Positions 47,532 to 61,089 of a stretch of DNA of 64,000 nucleotides are shown here, piece by piece. The notes under the pieces were generated by a model. That model was not told where the DNA came from and ran no database searches. It was given only the letters and a program-made list of their open reading frames with translations. Each line of letters starts with the position of its first letter. Position 1 is the first letter of the stretch. This DNA is from Schoenoplectus triqueter (Eukaryota; Streptophyta; Magnoliopsida; Poales; Cyperaceae): assembly GCA_964058805.1 (NCBI GenBank), contig CAXKVV010000081.1:186001-250000 (forward strand). Direction: 5' to 3'. Position numbers and translations under genes: made by a program.

Positions 47532-47989
47532 ATTATTGAAATGAATCCACAGTAGATCCAGACTCGCCTTCATTCTTTCTTTCTTTTTTTTAGTTCTTTG
47601 CTATGTCGGATCACATTATTGAAACGAATCCACATTAAAGCATCTCCCATGCAGTAATTGATTTTAAATTTTTTATCGCCGTCATATCATATTTAATTAG
47701 AAAAATTACTAATTGCAGTTAGCACTCTCCAATGTAGAAACCATCTCTAAATTTTATTTATGCCATGTCATTTAGCAAAAATAAAAAATAGGTTTAGCGA
47801 AAATAATCTTTAATATAAATTAAATGAGTTGCTAATCTGACGTGGCAATTAGAATTGAGTTGCTAAATTAAAAACTGTGATTAAAATTTCTAAATTAGAA
47901 CTTATCTCTCCAACACTAAAATAAAAAATAGACATGACACGTAAGAATATAAGCTCCCATTGGAGATACTCTTAGATCCAGACTCGCCT
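47532..47989. mobile_element. Tourist-like MITE (47638-47971) with an adjacent empty site
   Basis: The 334-bp element has ends AAGCATCTCC and GGAGATACTC, flanked by TTA at 47635-47637 and 47972-47974 (PIF/Harbinger target type). The flanks together (ATTATTGAAACGAATCCACA + TTA + GATCCAGACTCGCC) match an uninterrupted stretch at 47532-47570 just upstream. That stretch therefore shows the site before insertion and confirms the boundaries. The interior is non-coding. Confidence 0.85.
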
Positions 47990-50900
47990 TTTTTTTATTC
48001 CTTATCTGGTCGAGGCGGTAATCGAACGGGTCGGTTGAATCAATTTAATATTCTAGAAGAAATTGGGAGTTAGGATTGGGCCAGGCTGGATCAATTTATT
48101 TGTTGATTTACTTTATATTCAGATTGATTTCGATTGGATTGTAAGCCATTCTATCTTGAATCGGATCGGATCAAATCGAGTCGAATTCAAATCAATTTGA
48201 TTTTTTTTGAAATATCAGATTAAATCGGACCGATTTGTGTCATGACGGATTGGATAAATTTCTCAGGTAGAATCAAATTTTGTTACTCTAACTTTTTACC
48301 ATAAATTTTTTTAATTCTGACAGATACATATATTTACCCCAAATATCTGAAGGGCCACACATCCAAACTGCACGAAGACACGAAAAATACTAGAGAGGAT
48401 CTGAATTTCTTTTTTAAATAAAATTCTTTATTCTTTATGAAAAATAATTCAAGTTATCTAATTATAAATATAAGTGTATTTAAATTCAATCCAGGTAAAA
48501 TGCTAAATCATTGTACATCATTAGGGATCTGTAAATAGATAAAGTATTACTAATTAAACAAAAAAAGATGATTTCATTAATATGTACACGCTAACTTATC
48601 AAAGTGAGAATAAAATGGGTGAAAAGTTAAAGATTTTGATAATTAACTAGGTTCTATTTCTGTTATATGTAACTTTGCTTTCGAAAAATAATGAAAATCG
48701 GTGTTATCTTTGATACTTTTTCATCAGGAAACAAAACATATGCCGCTCAAAACTAGTAATTGAATTAGATGAGTACTAAGCAATAGAACTTGTACATCTC
48801 GATATAAAAAATAGTAATACCCTATCTAAATAATTTATTTACTATCAACATGTCGTTAATTCTTTTTCTGTCTCGTTTATTTTGTACTTACATTAAATAC
48901 CATTTTTCAATTACTAAAAGCCATATGCTTGGCGTAACAGGCAAATTAGTTACCGCGCATATTCATCAAGCAACCAATAAACCATCGTTTTTTTGTGTGG
49001 TGCAAGAAATATTGCATCTCTATTATTGTGTCGTGCTGAGTCTGGTTTGGTGCAAGTTGGAGATTTGCTAATCATTTCTTCCTAACAAAATTATCAAACA
49101 CAGCCATATATAAGCCATTGCTTTTCCCCGGCGATTTACTTCACTTCACCCGTGCACTCAACACTTTAGTGGCGGATCGTTTATAAGTCTGGACACAATT
49201 AACAATTAGTAGACAGGTTTTAGATGTTCAAATATTCATATATAATAAATTTATTTTTTTAATTAAACCTAGACACTCATATAATTTTTTATCTATATTT
49301 TTTATATATACTTCCGAAAATCAAACTCAAATACTGATCCAGACTTGCCCTACTGTATCTTTGTCCCTGCAACACTTCCACCTCATCAAATTAACAGCAG
49401 CAGTTTGCAGAGTGAAAGGTTCATTTATTCATTTCTAAATTCTGATATTCGCCAGAAATTTCTAAACTGTAGGAACTGTTGATAAAAATTAATTTAAAGC
49501 GACCTTACATTATACAATACAAATTTACAATATATATAGTGTTTTACTATTTCTCCTTGGAAAATGTTGCAACTGCTGTGTTGTTTAGCTTTGCTTGCGC
49601 GCATGGAAGGGCAAATAATAATTAGGTATATTTGTAGGGAAATAGACGTTGTTGAGCCGAACTTGCCACATGCCAGCTGGAAATTGTTGTTGTATTTGAG
49701 GAAGTCAATGATACAACAAGAGACGAATACGAGATGTATCATGTTCATGTAATGTATACTAAAAAGCATATTCGTCTCTCTGACTCTGAGATGGAATCAT
49801 TGCACAGTCCAAGCACAGATAAAGGGTCTCTTTTGTTCCTATTTTGATTTGGTGTTGGTGCCTTGGTGATGATTATCAATCCAAGCACACCCCAAAAAAC
49901 CGTCAAACCGATCGGATCCGAGGCACCATGCTAGCTGTTCCAATTTAGAGGAACTGGCCTCTCCATTTCATAAGGATGGAGAAGAACAGAAATATTTTGA
50001 ATGATTTATCTTTAACCAGTTCAGTTGATTCAACAATGCCTTAACACTTCTAAAAAAAACCATTAGTGGAAGTAGAAATGAAGAGACTACTTGAAGGCAG
50101 TTTGATTAAAAAAAAAGATAGAACTATAGATTTTTGGATCCCTAAAATAATTCATGCAAAGATTAAAAAAAAAATAGTTGACGTGTATTATCGGCTTCAA
50201 GTAGTCTCATTCATCTATCTTGATCACGAAAATATAAATGTTGAATTCATTCATCTTTTCCGCATAATTAAAATAGAAAATCTCAATCAGCGAGTAATAT
50301 TTTCTCTAAGAGATTCAAAATTGAGATTTTTTTTTCAAGTAAAAAAGAAAGAACATCATAATTGAGTTGCTTTTTCAAGTAAAAAGACAGAACATTTCAA
50401 AAGGAAAAAAAATGGGGATGGTTTCATCCGTTTGGAGTAAGATCGTTTTCAATTAAGGGTTGCACATATCTAATAAAAAATTATAATACTTTATAGTGTA
50501 ATTATGATTTTTTTTTTCATTTCAGTCTTTAAAATTTAAACGCATTATTTAAAGTATATATATAAAAAAATTTAATTCCATTATTTTCAATCAAGCTCGG
50601 CAACTGAATTTCAATGTGTTCATTATTAACAGTACATTGCAGTATCCCACTGTTGAAATTATCCATCCAGTGCCCCGAACCAATTCATGCATCATCTGTT
50701 AGAGCGTTCAATGTATCTCTGAATAATAATATATAAATGATTTTCTAAGGACCATAGTTCAATGTTCCTTCTGATTTCCCACGTGTTGGAAAAAGAAAAC
50801 AACCATGCATTTTAATTTTCGAAAACGACCTCTGAAAATTACCTTTCACTTATTAAAGACATGCTTGGATTTACGGCAAAATCAGTATAGGCAATTTGAA

Positions 50901-51872
50901 ATCCGGCAACTGGATATCCTAAGCAACCCCAGAAATCAACTTCCCCTGTTCTCCAGCCCTGATGCTTAACTGAGATTTTCCTAAATAGTGAAAAAAGCAA
51001 TGATGTAATTTTGCTTTGATTTTATGCTGTCTCAATTTTTGAGCCTTGATTGTAGTCATATCAACGCGCTCTAGTAGCGTTGAATCTTTTTCCCATGAAA
51101 TACCAATATTATACTTAATATTTTGATGATCTCTTATAAGAAATGATGAACATAGACATGTTTCAGAGTTATACCGATGAATTGTGTAGATGTTGTAGAT
51201 GAGTATATGTTCCAAATTTTTATGGATTTCTTTTTGGGTTGTCCAGCAAAAAATTGCCAAACACAACCTTTGAAAATTGGAAGGAACTTTTATGAACAAA
51301 AAGTAAATTTTTTAAATCTGAAATATATCTTATTTAAATTATATGAAACAAATCTACAATTTATTCTTTTTTATTTGAACAATAGTACCCCAAAAGTTGG
51401 ATGCTTACATGAGCAATAATTATTCCATATTAACAACAATCTAAAGGGTGGAATATGTTGACAAAAATATATTCCTAGTTCTCCCCGATTCTCTCCTAGG
51501 ATGGCAGGACGGAGATAATTTTCAATTAATCATAGTAAGAATCTAGCTAGACACGTAGCACATAACGAGCAATTGCTGACTGCGGGCCCCGTATACGCAG
51601 TGAACCATCGTCAGCTAAGGCCAGGTTCTTACAAATTTACAAACAGGGCAAGTCAGCAAATGCTCTCTCCAAATTTACTAATTTAGACATGTAACTACAC
51701 TAAAAGAATCAATCAACCTCAGTTTTTAATCCGGACGCAGTATAAATGTGAGTTATCATCTGTAGTTTCAACTTTTTTTAACACATTCGTCTCTTCCCTT
51801 CTCCATTGGGCAGTGGCTTCTTTATCTCTTATATTAATGATTTTTTAACTTTTATTTTTCTTTCTTCTTTTT
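47990..51872. other. Intergenic DNA, no gene seen
   Basis: AT-rich. A stretch at 48010-48265 is rich in TCGGATCGGATC / GAGTCGAATTC words and looks like another dispersed repeat without visible ends. Frames at 48850, 50066 and 51177 contain no recognisable domain and have low-complexity Lys/Ile/Phe composition. Confidence 0.55.
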
Positions 51873-52465
51873 TATGTGGATCCAGACAACATTTAGATGT
51901 GGATCCAGACAACATTAAGAGCCCGTTCGGATCTTGCCCACGCGCGTGGGAAAAAAAAAATGTTCAAACCAATTTTTTTCTCACCCACTCAAACAGTGCC
52001 TTTTAGTTCAAATTTTTTTTCCATCCCACCTCTATTTCCGCGCTTGGATAACTCCGAACAGGCCCTAACGCTGTGCTCCCGAGTTCTCCAATGGTGGAAT
52101 GAAAAACAAAGATAAATGATGGAAGAGAATGGAAGGTCAAAATTTTTAACCCCAAAATCGGAGGTGAACAATTTTATCAAAATAGTGTAGTAGTTGTTTC
52201 CTCATTTCCATCGCTTAACCCTTCGTCACCCGCTACAGTAAATACTCGAGAGTAAGGTGAGATCGCTCTTTGTCTTCCTCTTCCACGCTCTCACCCTCTG
52301 TACCCAACTCGGGAGCACACTCTAAGGGTCTGTTCGCATGTTAGGTGGGAAAAAAAATAGGAATGAGATTTGTATTAAAATGATATTGTGCGCGTGGGAA
52401 AAAAATAATTCGATTTGAATGATTTTTTTTTCCCACGACAACAGTAAAATCCGAACAAGCTCTAA
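51873..52465. mobile_element. Cluster of three short palindromic MITE-like elements
   Basis: Element A (about 51919-52066) has ends GAGCCCGTTCGGAT and ACTCCGAACAGGCCCT. Element C (about 52324-52466) has ends AAGGGTCTGTTCGCAT and AATCCGAACAAGCTCTAA; both resemble the GGGCCTGTTCGGA termini of many hAT-like MITEs. Between them, element B (about 52064-52328) has 23-bp inverted ends sharing GTGCTCCCGAGTT. A 20-bp direct repeat ATGTGGATCCAGACAACATT precedes the cluster (51873 and 51897). No clear target duplications, so limits are approximate. Confidence 0.6.
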
Positions 52466-52466
52466 G

Positions 52467-53461
52467 TTGGGTAAAAAATAATTTAATTATCTATCCAAAT
52501 TGATTAAAACTAATTTAATTTTATAAATAAATTTAAAAGATTATCATAAATAATTATTGAGTATATATTAAAATATTTAATAATTATTATTGATAAATAA
52601 ATATGAAACGATATATTTGAGAGTTCATAAATAAATATAAAAAAATTTAAAGTGTTTAAAGATATATTAGATATGTTAATGAATATATAAATACAAAAGA
52701 ATTTAAATGAATAAATATGATATATTAAAGAGTTAAGGAATAAATATGAAATAGAAGAAGGATTAAAGGATAAGTATATTTTATTATCATTTAATTTTAA
52801 TTTAATATAAAATGGGATTTAAAATTCATAAAAATTTACAAGCGTACATCCATCATAAAAAATTAAAAAAAGGCTTAACAATTTAATTTTAATTTTATAT
52901 TTTATAATATAAATTAAAAATTAATTGTATATAAAATTAATAGTATTGCAACCTCCTCTTATACAATTAACCATTATGGCCAATATCTGTTCAATATTTT
53001 TTTTCTCTTGTTTGCCCGTTCAAACAGCCAAATCCAGGGATTTATAGCAATCCTCCCATTTTTCCTCCGCAATCCCCTCTCCTCTGAGATCCTTCCGATT
53101 CCCCCAATAAGAATTGAAGGAATTTCAAACGATTTTTGTGCGATTTTTTGTTTTTGTTTTTTCTGATTCATTAGGGTCGTCTTCTTTCCTTAGAATTGCG
53201 CGAAATTCTAATCTCTGTAATTTTAAAGCTCAAATCTTTCGAAAATTCCTCCTAGCTCCCCATTTCGGATCTCAATTCCAGTTCAACCTGAGCCATTACT
53301 TTGTTCAAATCTATCTACCTTGTCGTCATTTTGGGTTCAATTACGAATCGAGTATTGTTGGAAGAGAAGGAAGAAAGAAAGAGACAAGCCAACAGGTGGC
53401 GGGAAGAGAATGCTCTATTTGAAGCAACCGTTTGGGGATATAGGGTTCTGATTGGTTGCTA
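52467..53461 (+). promoter_or_regulatory. Upstream region and 5' UTR of the SAC phosphatase gene
   Basis: AT-rich to about 52950 and then a less AT-rich stretch (53000-53461) that is probably the 5' UTR. Small frames inside it (for example 53114-53422) would be upstream ORFs if transcribed, but no initiation evidence is visible. A TATA-like run (TTTTATATTTTATAATATAAA) at 52893-52913 is too ambiguous to assign. Confidence 0.4.
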
Positions 53462-56400
53462 ATGGCAGCACAAGAGGTCGCGTCGGAGCCCGGTATGGGG
53501 CCGATTGGTTCTAGCTCTTTCCAGACTTTTCAGCTCTATGAGAATCGAGCGGTTCGTGCTCTCTCTCTCTCACTATTTTTTTGTATAATCTTTTGTAGCA
53601 AGTTGTCAACACAGTGAACTTTTGTTGATTTGTGATCTCATCCTCTTTTTGTGCTGTTGTTGAACTTTTCAATGTTTCGTATCTTTTCAGGTCATTTCAT
53701 AGTAAAAGAGGTAGATACTAGATTGATTACCTAATTTCATTCCTCTCAAGCAATTAACTACCAATGTTTGTGATATTGTTAGATTTGTTATGGATTTCTG
53801 GTGTTAATTTGATCATAAAGATTTCGCCATTTTATGTATTTTCTTAACCAATATTTTATTCTGATATAATTGTCCTTTTTTCAGAATTTTTTCATGATAG
53901 GGACCAACAGTGACCAAAGTTTGTATAAAATTTTGAGAATTGATCGGCTCAAGCTTTCAGAGCTTGACATAAGTGAGGATCCGGGTACATACAATGAAGA
54001 TGAATACAATGAGTTAATAGAAAAAATCAAAGAAGAAAGCATTCCAAATGGGGGATTCAATTTTGTCACCAACTGCTACGGCATCATTGGTAAGCCAATC
54101 TTGAACCTTAGTTACTAACCTCAAGCAGTCAGTATATCCTTCCTATCATAATTAAAGACACATTTTTTCAGGTTTCATCAAGTTTTTGGGGCCATACTAC
54201 ATGTTGTTAATAACTGAGAGAGAGCAAATCGGTGACATATTTGGGCATACGATATATAAACCCACTAAGAGCTTGAGAATTGTTGTACCATCCATCCCCT
54301 TCGCCGATATTAAAAACGAGAGGTGAGTCAAATTTTCAGCTTCCAAAAGATTATAGTGCCGAACAATATACTTAGATTGAGTACTCCTAAAAAATTATGA
54401 TGTTGGCATCTACGTACTTAATGTTTGAAAAACTCAACCATATTTCATTGGCTAATGGGGGTTAATTGAGGATTGTAATATGTTAGCCAAGATTTCTGTA
54501 CCCATTACTGTAGCTCTTTGAATTTTCTATAAAATTTGCTACATATTTTTTGTTTCCAGCCGCTACAAGAGACTCTTTAGCATGATCGATGTTACAAAAG
54601 ATTTTTACTACTCACACACATATAATGTTATGAGGAGTCTCCAGAAGAACCTGCTCGGGACACTTACAGATGAGAATGTGTATGACTCAATGTTTGTGTG
54701 GAATGATTACTTGTCTCGGCACCTTCGTGGTGGTGCTAGGAGTGGCATTTGGACTGTTCCCCTTGTTTATGGTTTTTTCAAGCAGGTGCAGGTTTATTTT
54801 GTTGGTAAATCCTTTTTAAAATGTCAGACAGGAAACATTTTTTGATTGTACTGTTACTTATGTGCCAGGAAAAGTATTCTATGTCCGAGAATAATTTTGT
54901 TTTGACGCTCATAGGAAGGCGTTCACGGTTTTTTGCAGGAACACGGTAATTTATCACTTATATTTTCTATGTTTTGTTTAACAAGGCTAATTTAAAATCT
55001 GCAGATGACATGCCAATCTAACCCCTCCCAGTACAGTGTTTCTGTATTCTGCTTAGAAGAGTCAACTTGCCAAATATCCTAATTATAGGTTCTGACATTG
55101 AGTTGGTAAGTAAGGTTCAAGTCTTGTATGCTCCCCCATGCAAAGTAAAAGAAAGGACTGGAAAACATAAAGGTAAACCTGAGCAGCATTGGTAATTTTT
55201 GATGGGTGCCTGACCAGTCGATTGCAGTGCTAATATAAACCTTTGTAATATCTGATGATCCTCTTGGTCAAAGAGGTTGAACTGGACCAACCTAGTTTTA
55301 CCTCCTCCTCCTTCAAAGCCTTTATTCCCAAACAAGTTGGGGTAGGCTAGAAATGAAATCTATTGGATATCATTTCCATAGGATAAGTTGTATTGTTAAT
55401 GTATGAAGGTAAATAATGTATGAAACAGATACTTAAGGAGAGGTGTGAACATGATGGGGAGAGTTGCAAATGATGTAGAGACGGAACAGATTGTGGCAGA
55501 GGATGTACCAAATCCTACTCGCATAAGTTCAATCTTGCAACACCGGGGCTCTATTCCTCTCTTCTGGTCCCAGGAGACCAACCTATTCAACCCCAAACCT
55601 GATATAATATGTAAGTTTGAAAACGGAAATTACATCAAGTTAGTTTAGTCACCATAAAGTTGATCCTGATGCCAGACTACTTGTAATTGTTGGGATATTG
55701 ATTTTCTCTGGATAAGGTTGTGAGTTTTTATCTTTAGGCAAAAATCTGACATAACTTAGGCTTTTGGTTCGGAACTCAGGACTTCGGTTTTAGGATTTAG
55801 ACCCATAGACTCTATAGTGTAGGCTTACTTTTACTATTTTTATTAGGATCTTTATTATAGGATTATTACTATGAATATTTTTATTATTATTATTATTACT
55901 ATTATTGTTGTATGTCTTTATTACTATTGTTACTATCTATTTTGATATTTATGATGACTCTGATTAGGTTTCATTTTTAGCCTACCTCAATTTATGTGGG
56001 ACTAAAAGCTGTGTTGTTGTTGTTGTTGTTGTTTCACTTCTAGCTTGTAATTAATACTTTAGCAGATACTCCAATATGGTTACTAGTGAGTTACTGCTTT
56101 CATATCAGATCTGTATCAGATACAGATTGGCATGCAACAGATATCAAATATGCCTGTCAATTATCTTTAATGTTGTTTTTTAAGCTGATAATGTCAAACA
56201 TATTGTCTGATATGTGTATCGGCACATTCAGCACTACATGGAGCAGCCCCCATTCAGTCAGCAGGCTGCACCTAGTGAAGTGGGAAGTACCTGTGTAACC
56301 CACCCCTTACTCTGTTGGCAGTGATAGGACTAGTGATGAAAAGCCACCCTCGTGGGACTAAATTAGCACAGTTCTGGAGAGTCATGCTGACACTGATGCT

Positions 56401-59400
56401 TGTATAATAGTTGAATTAATTAATTCCTTAGTGATGTGTTAGATAGCTTGGTCCCTGTTGTCTGTGGTCAACATGAATTAATCGTTGGGGACAGCAAACA
56501 GGAAAAATAGCTTCAGCTACCGACATTACGTCAAACCAAAAAGAATCAAAATTAAAAAAGGAAAGAGAATCCCACTGAAATTCTAGTAGTAAGATGCGAA
56601 GTTGTGAAAAAAAATATGAAAAGGTTTCTTTTTTACCTTATTGTTGTGCACTTCCTGAGCATGCAATCTACTTTTGTTTTAATATGATTGCATAGTTACA
56701 CCCAGAATTTTCTATCAGGAGAAAAGAAGCCATTACATTTCGACCAGGGAACATTCGGAAATATCTTAATTTTGTGGTTCCTCCTAGTTTAATCACTCCT
56801 TATCTGCATGAGTTTATGATTTTCTGTTTGTGCATATTCATTCATGTTTTTTTTGCTAAATTTTATCCTAAGCTTCTGAAAATGGAGAGTGCATATTTCA
56901 ATATTGGCTTCAAAAATATGTTTTCTGTATGTTTATGCATTAATTAATAAAAGAAAATTTATCTAATATAACATATTCTAGGATTTTACACATTGCATAT
57001 TACCGCATACTGGCTCCAGTCAGTACTGCTACTAGCATGTACCAGCTGGCATCTGGTTGCTGTTTAATTAATGACATGCTAAGCAATTAAAGCAAAGCTG
57101 ATTACAATTAAACATTTAAACTTGCATTGACAAGGAATTTCTCTTGTTTCAGTGGGAAAGAACATGGGCTATGAAGCTACCTTGCTTCATTTTAAGCACC
57201 TTGAGAAACGTTATGGGACTCCAATCATTATCCTAAACCTTATTAAGGTGAGAAACTTCATTGTGGTTCATAGTACAGATGTGGCTGCTTGATGCTACTA
57301 TTCATTAATTTCTCACCTATCACAATGTCTCTGCCAGCAGAAAAAAGAGAAGAGGCCTCGAGAGTCTTTGCTTCGTAGGGAGTTTGTGAAAGCTATAGAA
57401 AATATAAACAATCAATTACCGCCCAAAAACCAACTCCAGTACCTTCATTGGGATGTTCACATGAAGCCTCGCAGGTATGTACCTTACATTGATGTTCCTC
57501 ACATGAGATTGCAGGTATGCGTGTCTCATTTGTAAACCTCACAGGCCACAAAAGAAAAAATAGGAATAAATGTGCTTTCCAGTTAGTGCCATAATATTGG
57601 GTCAGAGCCACCTCAGTGGAATGTTACTGAGGTCTTTGTAATCCTGGATAGAAAGAAGCTCATTATTTATGGGGAGGGATCAGTTGATAATGGTTATTTT
57701 GACAACGGAATTTCGAATAAGTTTAAAATAAATCTTAAAAATAGAAAAGGTTCTATAGATATATTTTTGAGCTCACAAATTTCATGCAATTTAATGTCAT
57801 TTGATGGTTCATCAAAGACCCTTAAAATTTTATGTAATTTGCAATGATCTTGATTAAATGGTCTTTGATGGACTAGTGAATGACTCTGAAATTGCATGAG
57901 ATGTGAAGCACAATCAATCTATAAGTTCAAGAATATGTCTGTAAATGTTTTCTTTTTTTAAAAATGATTGAATTTATTTGAAATCCCATTGTGAAATGAC
58001 CATCATCAAGATTGTCCCTTAAATGTACTGTAAATGTTGGAGGCTGGTGTGTTTGAAAAAATATATTAATCCTTTATGATTTTTTATTCTGATATATTTC
58101 TTTTCGTAATTAGTCTCGCTGTGGAGGTGCTTGTTCGGTTAGCTAGAGTAGCTGAGGATGCATTAAAAAAGACAGGCTATTTTTATTTGCAAGTACCACA
58201 TGCTGATGGACCTGATCCTCTGTCAAGTTGGTCTGCTTATCTGTAAGTGTGTTCTCTCTATCTCACCCCTTCCCCTCCTTACGGTCTGCGGTGCTTTAGT
58301 GTTTAGATAAGAATGTAAGTTTTGTGTGTCAATTCATGGTCAACTCTCAATTCTTGTCAAATCTGTACATATTTACCAAAAAAGATTAAACTAAATACAA
58401 ACATTGAGAATCATTAGTCAAAACTAGGCCAACAAGCTTTGATTTGATGTTCTTTTTGTTAGAATCAACTGAACCGAGTCTCGAATCCCTCTGATGCAGA
58501 AAGAAACACATTAGTGATGAAAACAACAGTAGTGACCACATGAATGGTGACAACACCGATGACACAGAGACACTTGGAGAGGGATCACAGTATACGTCAA
58601 GCAGCTCTGACACCTCTGCTGGTGGGACTACAGAGGACATTGAAATCCTCCACCCAGCATCACCGATGTTCCAAAAGGGAGTCCTGCGCACGAACTGCAT
58701 TGACTGCCTTGACCGCACCAATGTTGCCCAGTATGCCTTCGGGCTGGTTGCGCTCTGGCACCAGCTGTATGCTCTTGGCCTTGTTAATGATAGATACATT
58801 GATTTGGACCTTCCTGTTGCTCGTAATTTGATGAGACTTTATGAACTCATGGGTGACACCCTGGCCAGGCAATATGGTGGTTCTGATGCTCATAATAAGG
58901 TAATCATTGGTAAATTTATATGGGGACAAAGGGCATGGAGTCATGAGCAGGCCTGTTTGGCAGTGATATTATGCAATCAGTTCGATTGACCTGAGAAACC
59001 AACCTTCCGTCTGAATAAAGAACTCAGGCTGATTTTTGTTGGTCAAGGAATGTCCAATTGTTGACAATATGAAATGCATATAGATGGATTAGATTATTTT
59101 ACCAAGTTATTTTTTGATAGAATTATTTTACCAAGTTGTGTTCTGATTTGCAAGCTAATATATATGAAAGCTAAATGGGATGTTGTAAGATAGTAACCTG
59201 CTGGCTCCAATGTGATCTGACTAGTCTGTGGACATCTGCGCTTGGACAAGACCTCCTGAGTGCTAATCTGATCAGTTGGGTTGTGTAGACTTAACATGTC
59301 GTTCGTCAACATTATGCTACCTGTTGTTGAAGTTCACTGTCCCTAGTTATTGGGTTATTGCTACATACTGATTCTTTTTATGTTGTATTTTGAGGTAATT

Positions 59401-61089
59401 TAACACAATTCATGTACCATTAGATTTTCTCGGAGCGCAGAGGGCACACTAAGTTTTTGATTCGGACACATGAGTTTTTCAGGACAATTCAAAGACATTA
59501 CAGCAATGCTTTGATGGATACCAATAAGCAGGCTGCAATAAATTTGTAAGTTGTTCTGAAGCATAAACTTCCTCAAAATCTCTGGTTGTAAACTTTTCTT
59601 GAATCTGCATATGTACCATGAGAACATATGCTTTTTGTATTTCATATATTCAAGCACTTTGAGAGAATATAGATTTGCTTCAAATAGTATGGATTGATTC
59701 ACTTATGTCCTTTTATTGCAGATTCTTGGGACACTTCGAACCACAGCCAGATGAACCAGCAATTTGGGAATTCAGATTTAACAAACCTGTACATGAAGGT
59801 GATCAAGTTCTTCGTCGCACTACAAGGTACAATTGCCTTCATTCCTTTTTAGAGTTATCTGGGTGAGATGTGCTTTCTTTTTCCTCTTTCTTTTCTTTTT
59901 TCTTATTTTATCGGTGTTGATGGTGGAGGAGAGGATAGCTTGGAGGTATATTCTTCTAGCAGCTGTTTTGAAATTTATCTCATGCTTTTCTAAAATACCA
60001 TCTGGCCAAAAATAAAAGGTTCTGCATACACTAATTAAAGACTTAATTTTCTGAGAGTTGTGCAATTTAAACAAACAGTTCATTTATGAGAAGGGCCTTA
60101 TCGGATGGCAGCATTCTAGTCAGGAACCATATGAACATGTGCCCTATGGGACAAGGTGGATCCAGCAGCAGCAGCAGCACATGCTCTTGCATGTAAGCAT
60201 CCATTTTACATACGTACCCAGCTAATACATGATATATTGTTGCGGGTTTGAACCTGTGATATCACCTTGCCCCAACCATAGTTACTGGGACTATTTTTTT
60301 TTTAATTTTTTGAAATGGGAGGCTTCATTTTTTTAAAAGTTTTTATTTTTACTTATGCTTCCTGTCTTTTTACTGCAAAAGTTGTACACCATCCGAGGCT
60401 CAGAAGCACTTTCTATCTGACAACGAACTTGCAACAGACAATGACGAATATGAGGAATCAAATTTTTTTGACACTTCTATCCTGTATGGAAAATTGCCCC
60501 CCATGAGGTATGGTTCTTTGCTTTTTCATTCACTACTTTCAGTATTTTCGTTTGCTCAGTGTCATATATGATGGATGCAACTACAAGTAATATAATCTTC
60601 TTTTCTGCAATAGTTCGCCTGTTGCTTTTTCTCCAACTGTGAACACACCTACTCGTTCAACTGGTGATGTGAATGATGGAGCAAGTACTGGAGAAGCTTC
60701 AAACAGTGAAAGTGGAGAAAACAGAGAGGTGAGTTCTTATTTCCAGGGTATATAGTTGCATCAGCTTTTTGTGTGGCCTTTAGTTAACTGCAGCTGAGCA
60801 CAAGCAAAAAGATTTGACGAGTCAAAAGACTGAAAGAAACATGATTTAGATTTATTTTTTATCCCGGTCCTTTAGTTTATGGAATGATGGAAAATATAAG
60901 AATAGTATTTTTAGGTGAATGAGAAATCGTTGATGGATTTGATTTGTTTCAGAAACTTGTATTAAAATAATTTCCGTCTGTCTTGTATTTCAGGAAATTT
61001 TCCGGGGAGAAAGGCTGATTAAGGCACACGGTTTCTCAGATAAATTTTGTTACTGGGTTGATCATGAAGAGCTTCTGGATTTCTACTAA
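53462..61089 (+). CDS. SAC2/3/4/5-like: SAC-domain phosphoinositide phosphatase (SAC2-5 type), 16 exons, 788 aa
   Basis: Exons: 53462-53551, 53885-54089, 54172-54322, 54560-54785, 54869-54945, 55429-55610, 57153-57247, 57341-57474, 58114-58242, 58500-58899, 59424-59545, 59722-59826, 60079-60192, 60382-60507, 60614-60728, 60994-61089. All introns are GT-AG and the 2,367-nt CDS is open throughout. Residues about 60-560 form the SAC domain, with the Cx5R(T) catalytic motif RTNCIDCLDRTN (Cys496, Arg502). The C-terminal third is Ser-rich and ends EELLDFY. Length and exon number fit Arabidopsis SAC2-SAC5 (about 800 aa), tonoplast-associated enzymes that act on PI(3,5)P2 and affect vacuole shape. 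No signal peptide or membrane segment is seen. Exon 8 has a tandem CAGCAG acceptor, so an isoform with one extra Gln is possible. The gene looks intact. Confidence 0.95.

Noticed and set aside
48010..48265. Third copy of the hAT-type element
   Set aside because: TCGGATCGGATC words look similar in style, but the TAGGGCTGCA ends and an 8-bp duplication are absent.
50066..50365. 99-aa plus-strand frame rich in Lys and Ile
   Set aside because: Low-complexity composition from AT-rich DNA; no splice signals or domain.
53114..53422. 102-aa frame upstream of the SAC gene
   Set aside because: Lies in the probable 5' UTR and has no recognised domain. It could be an upstream ORF, but nothing shows translation.
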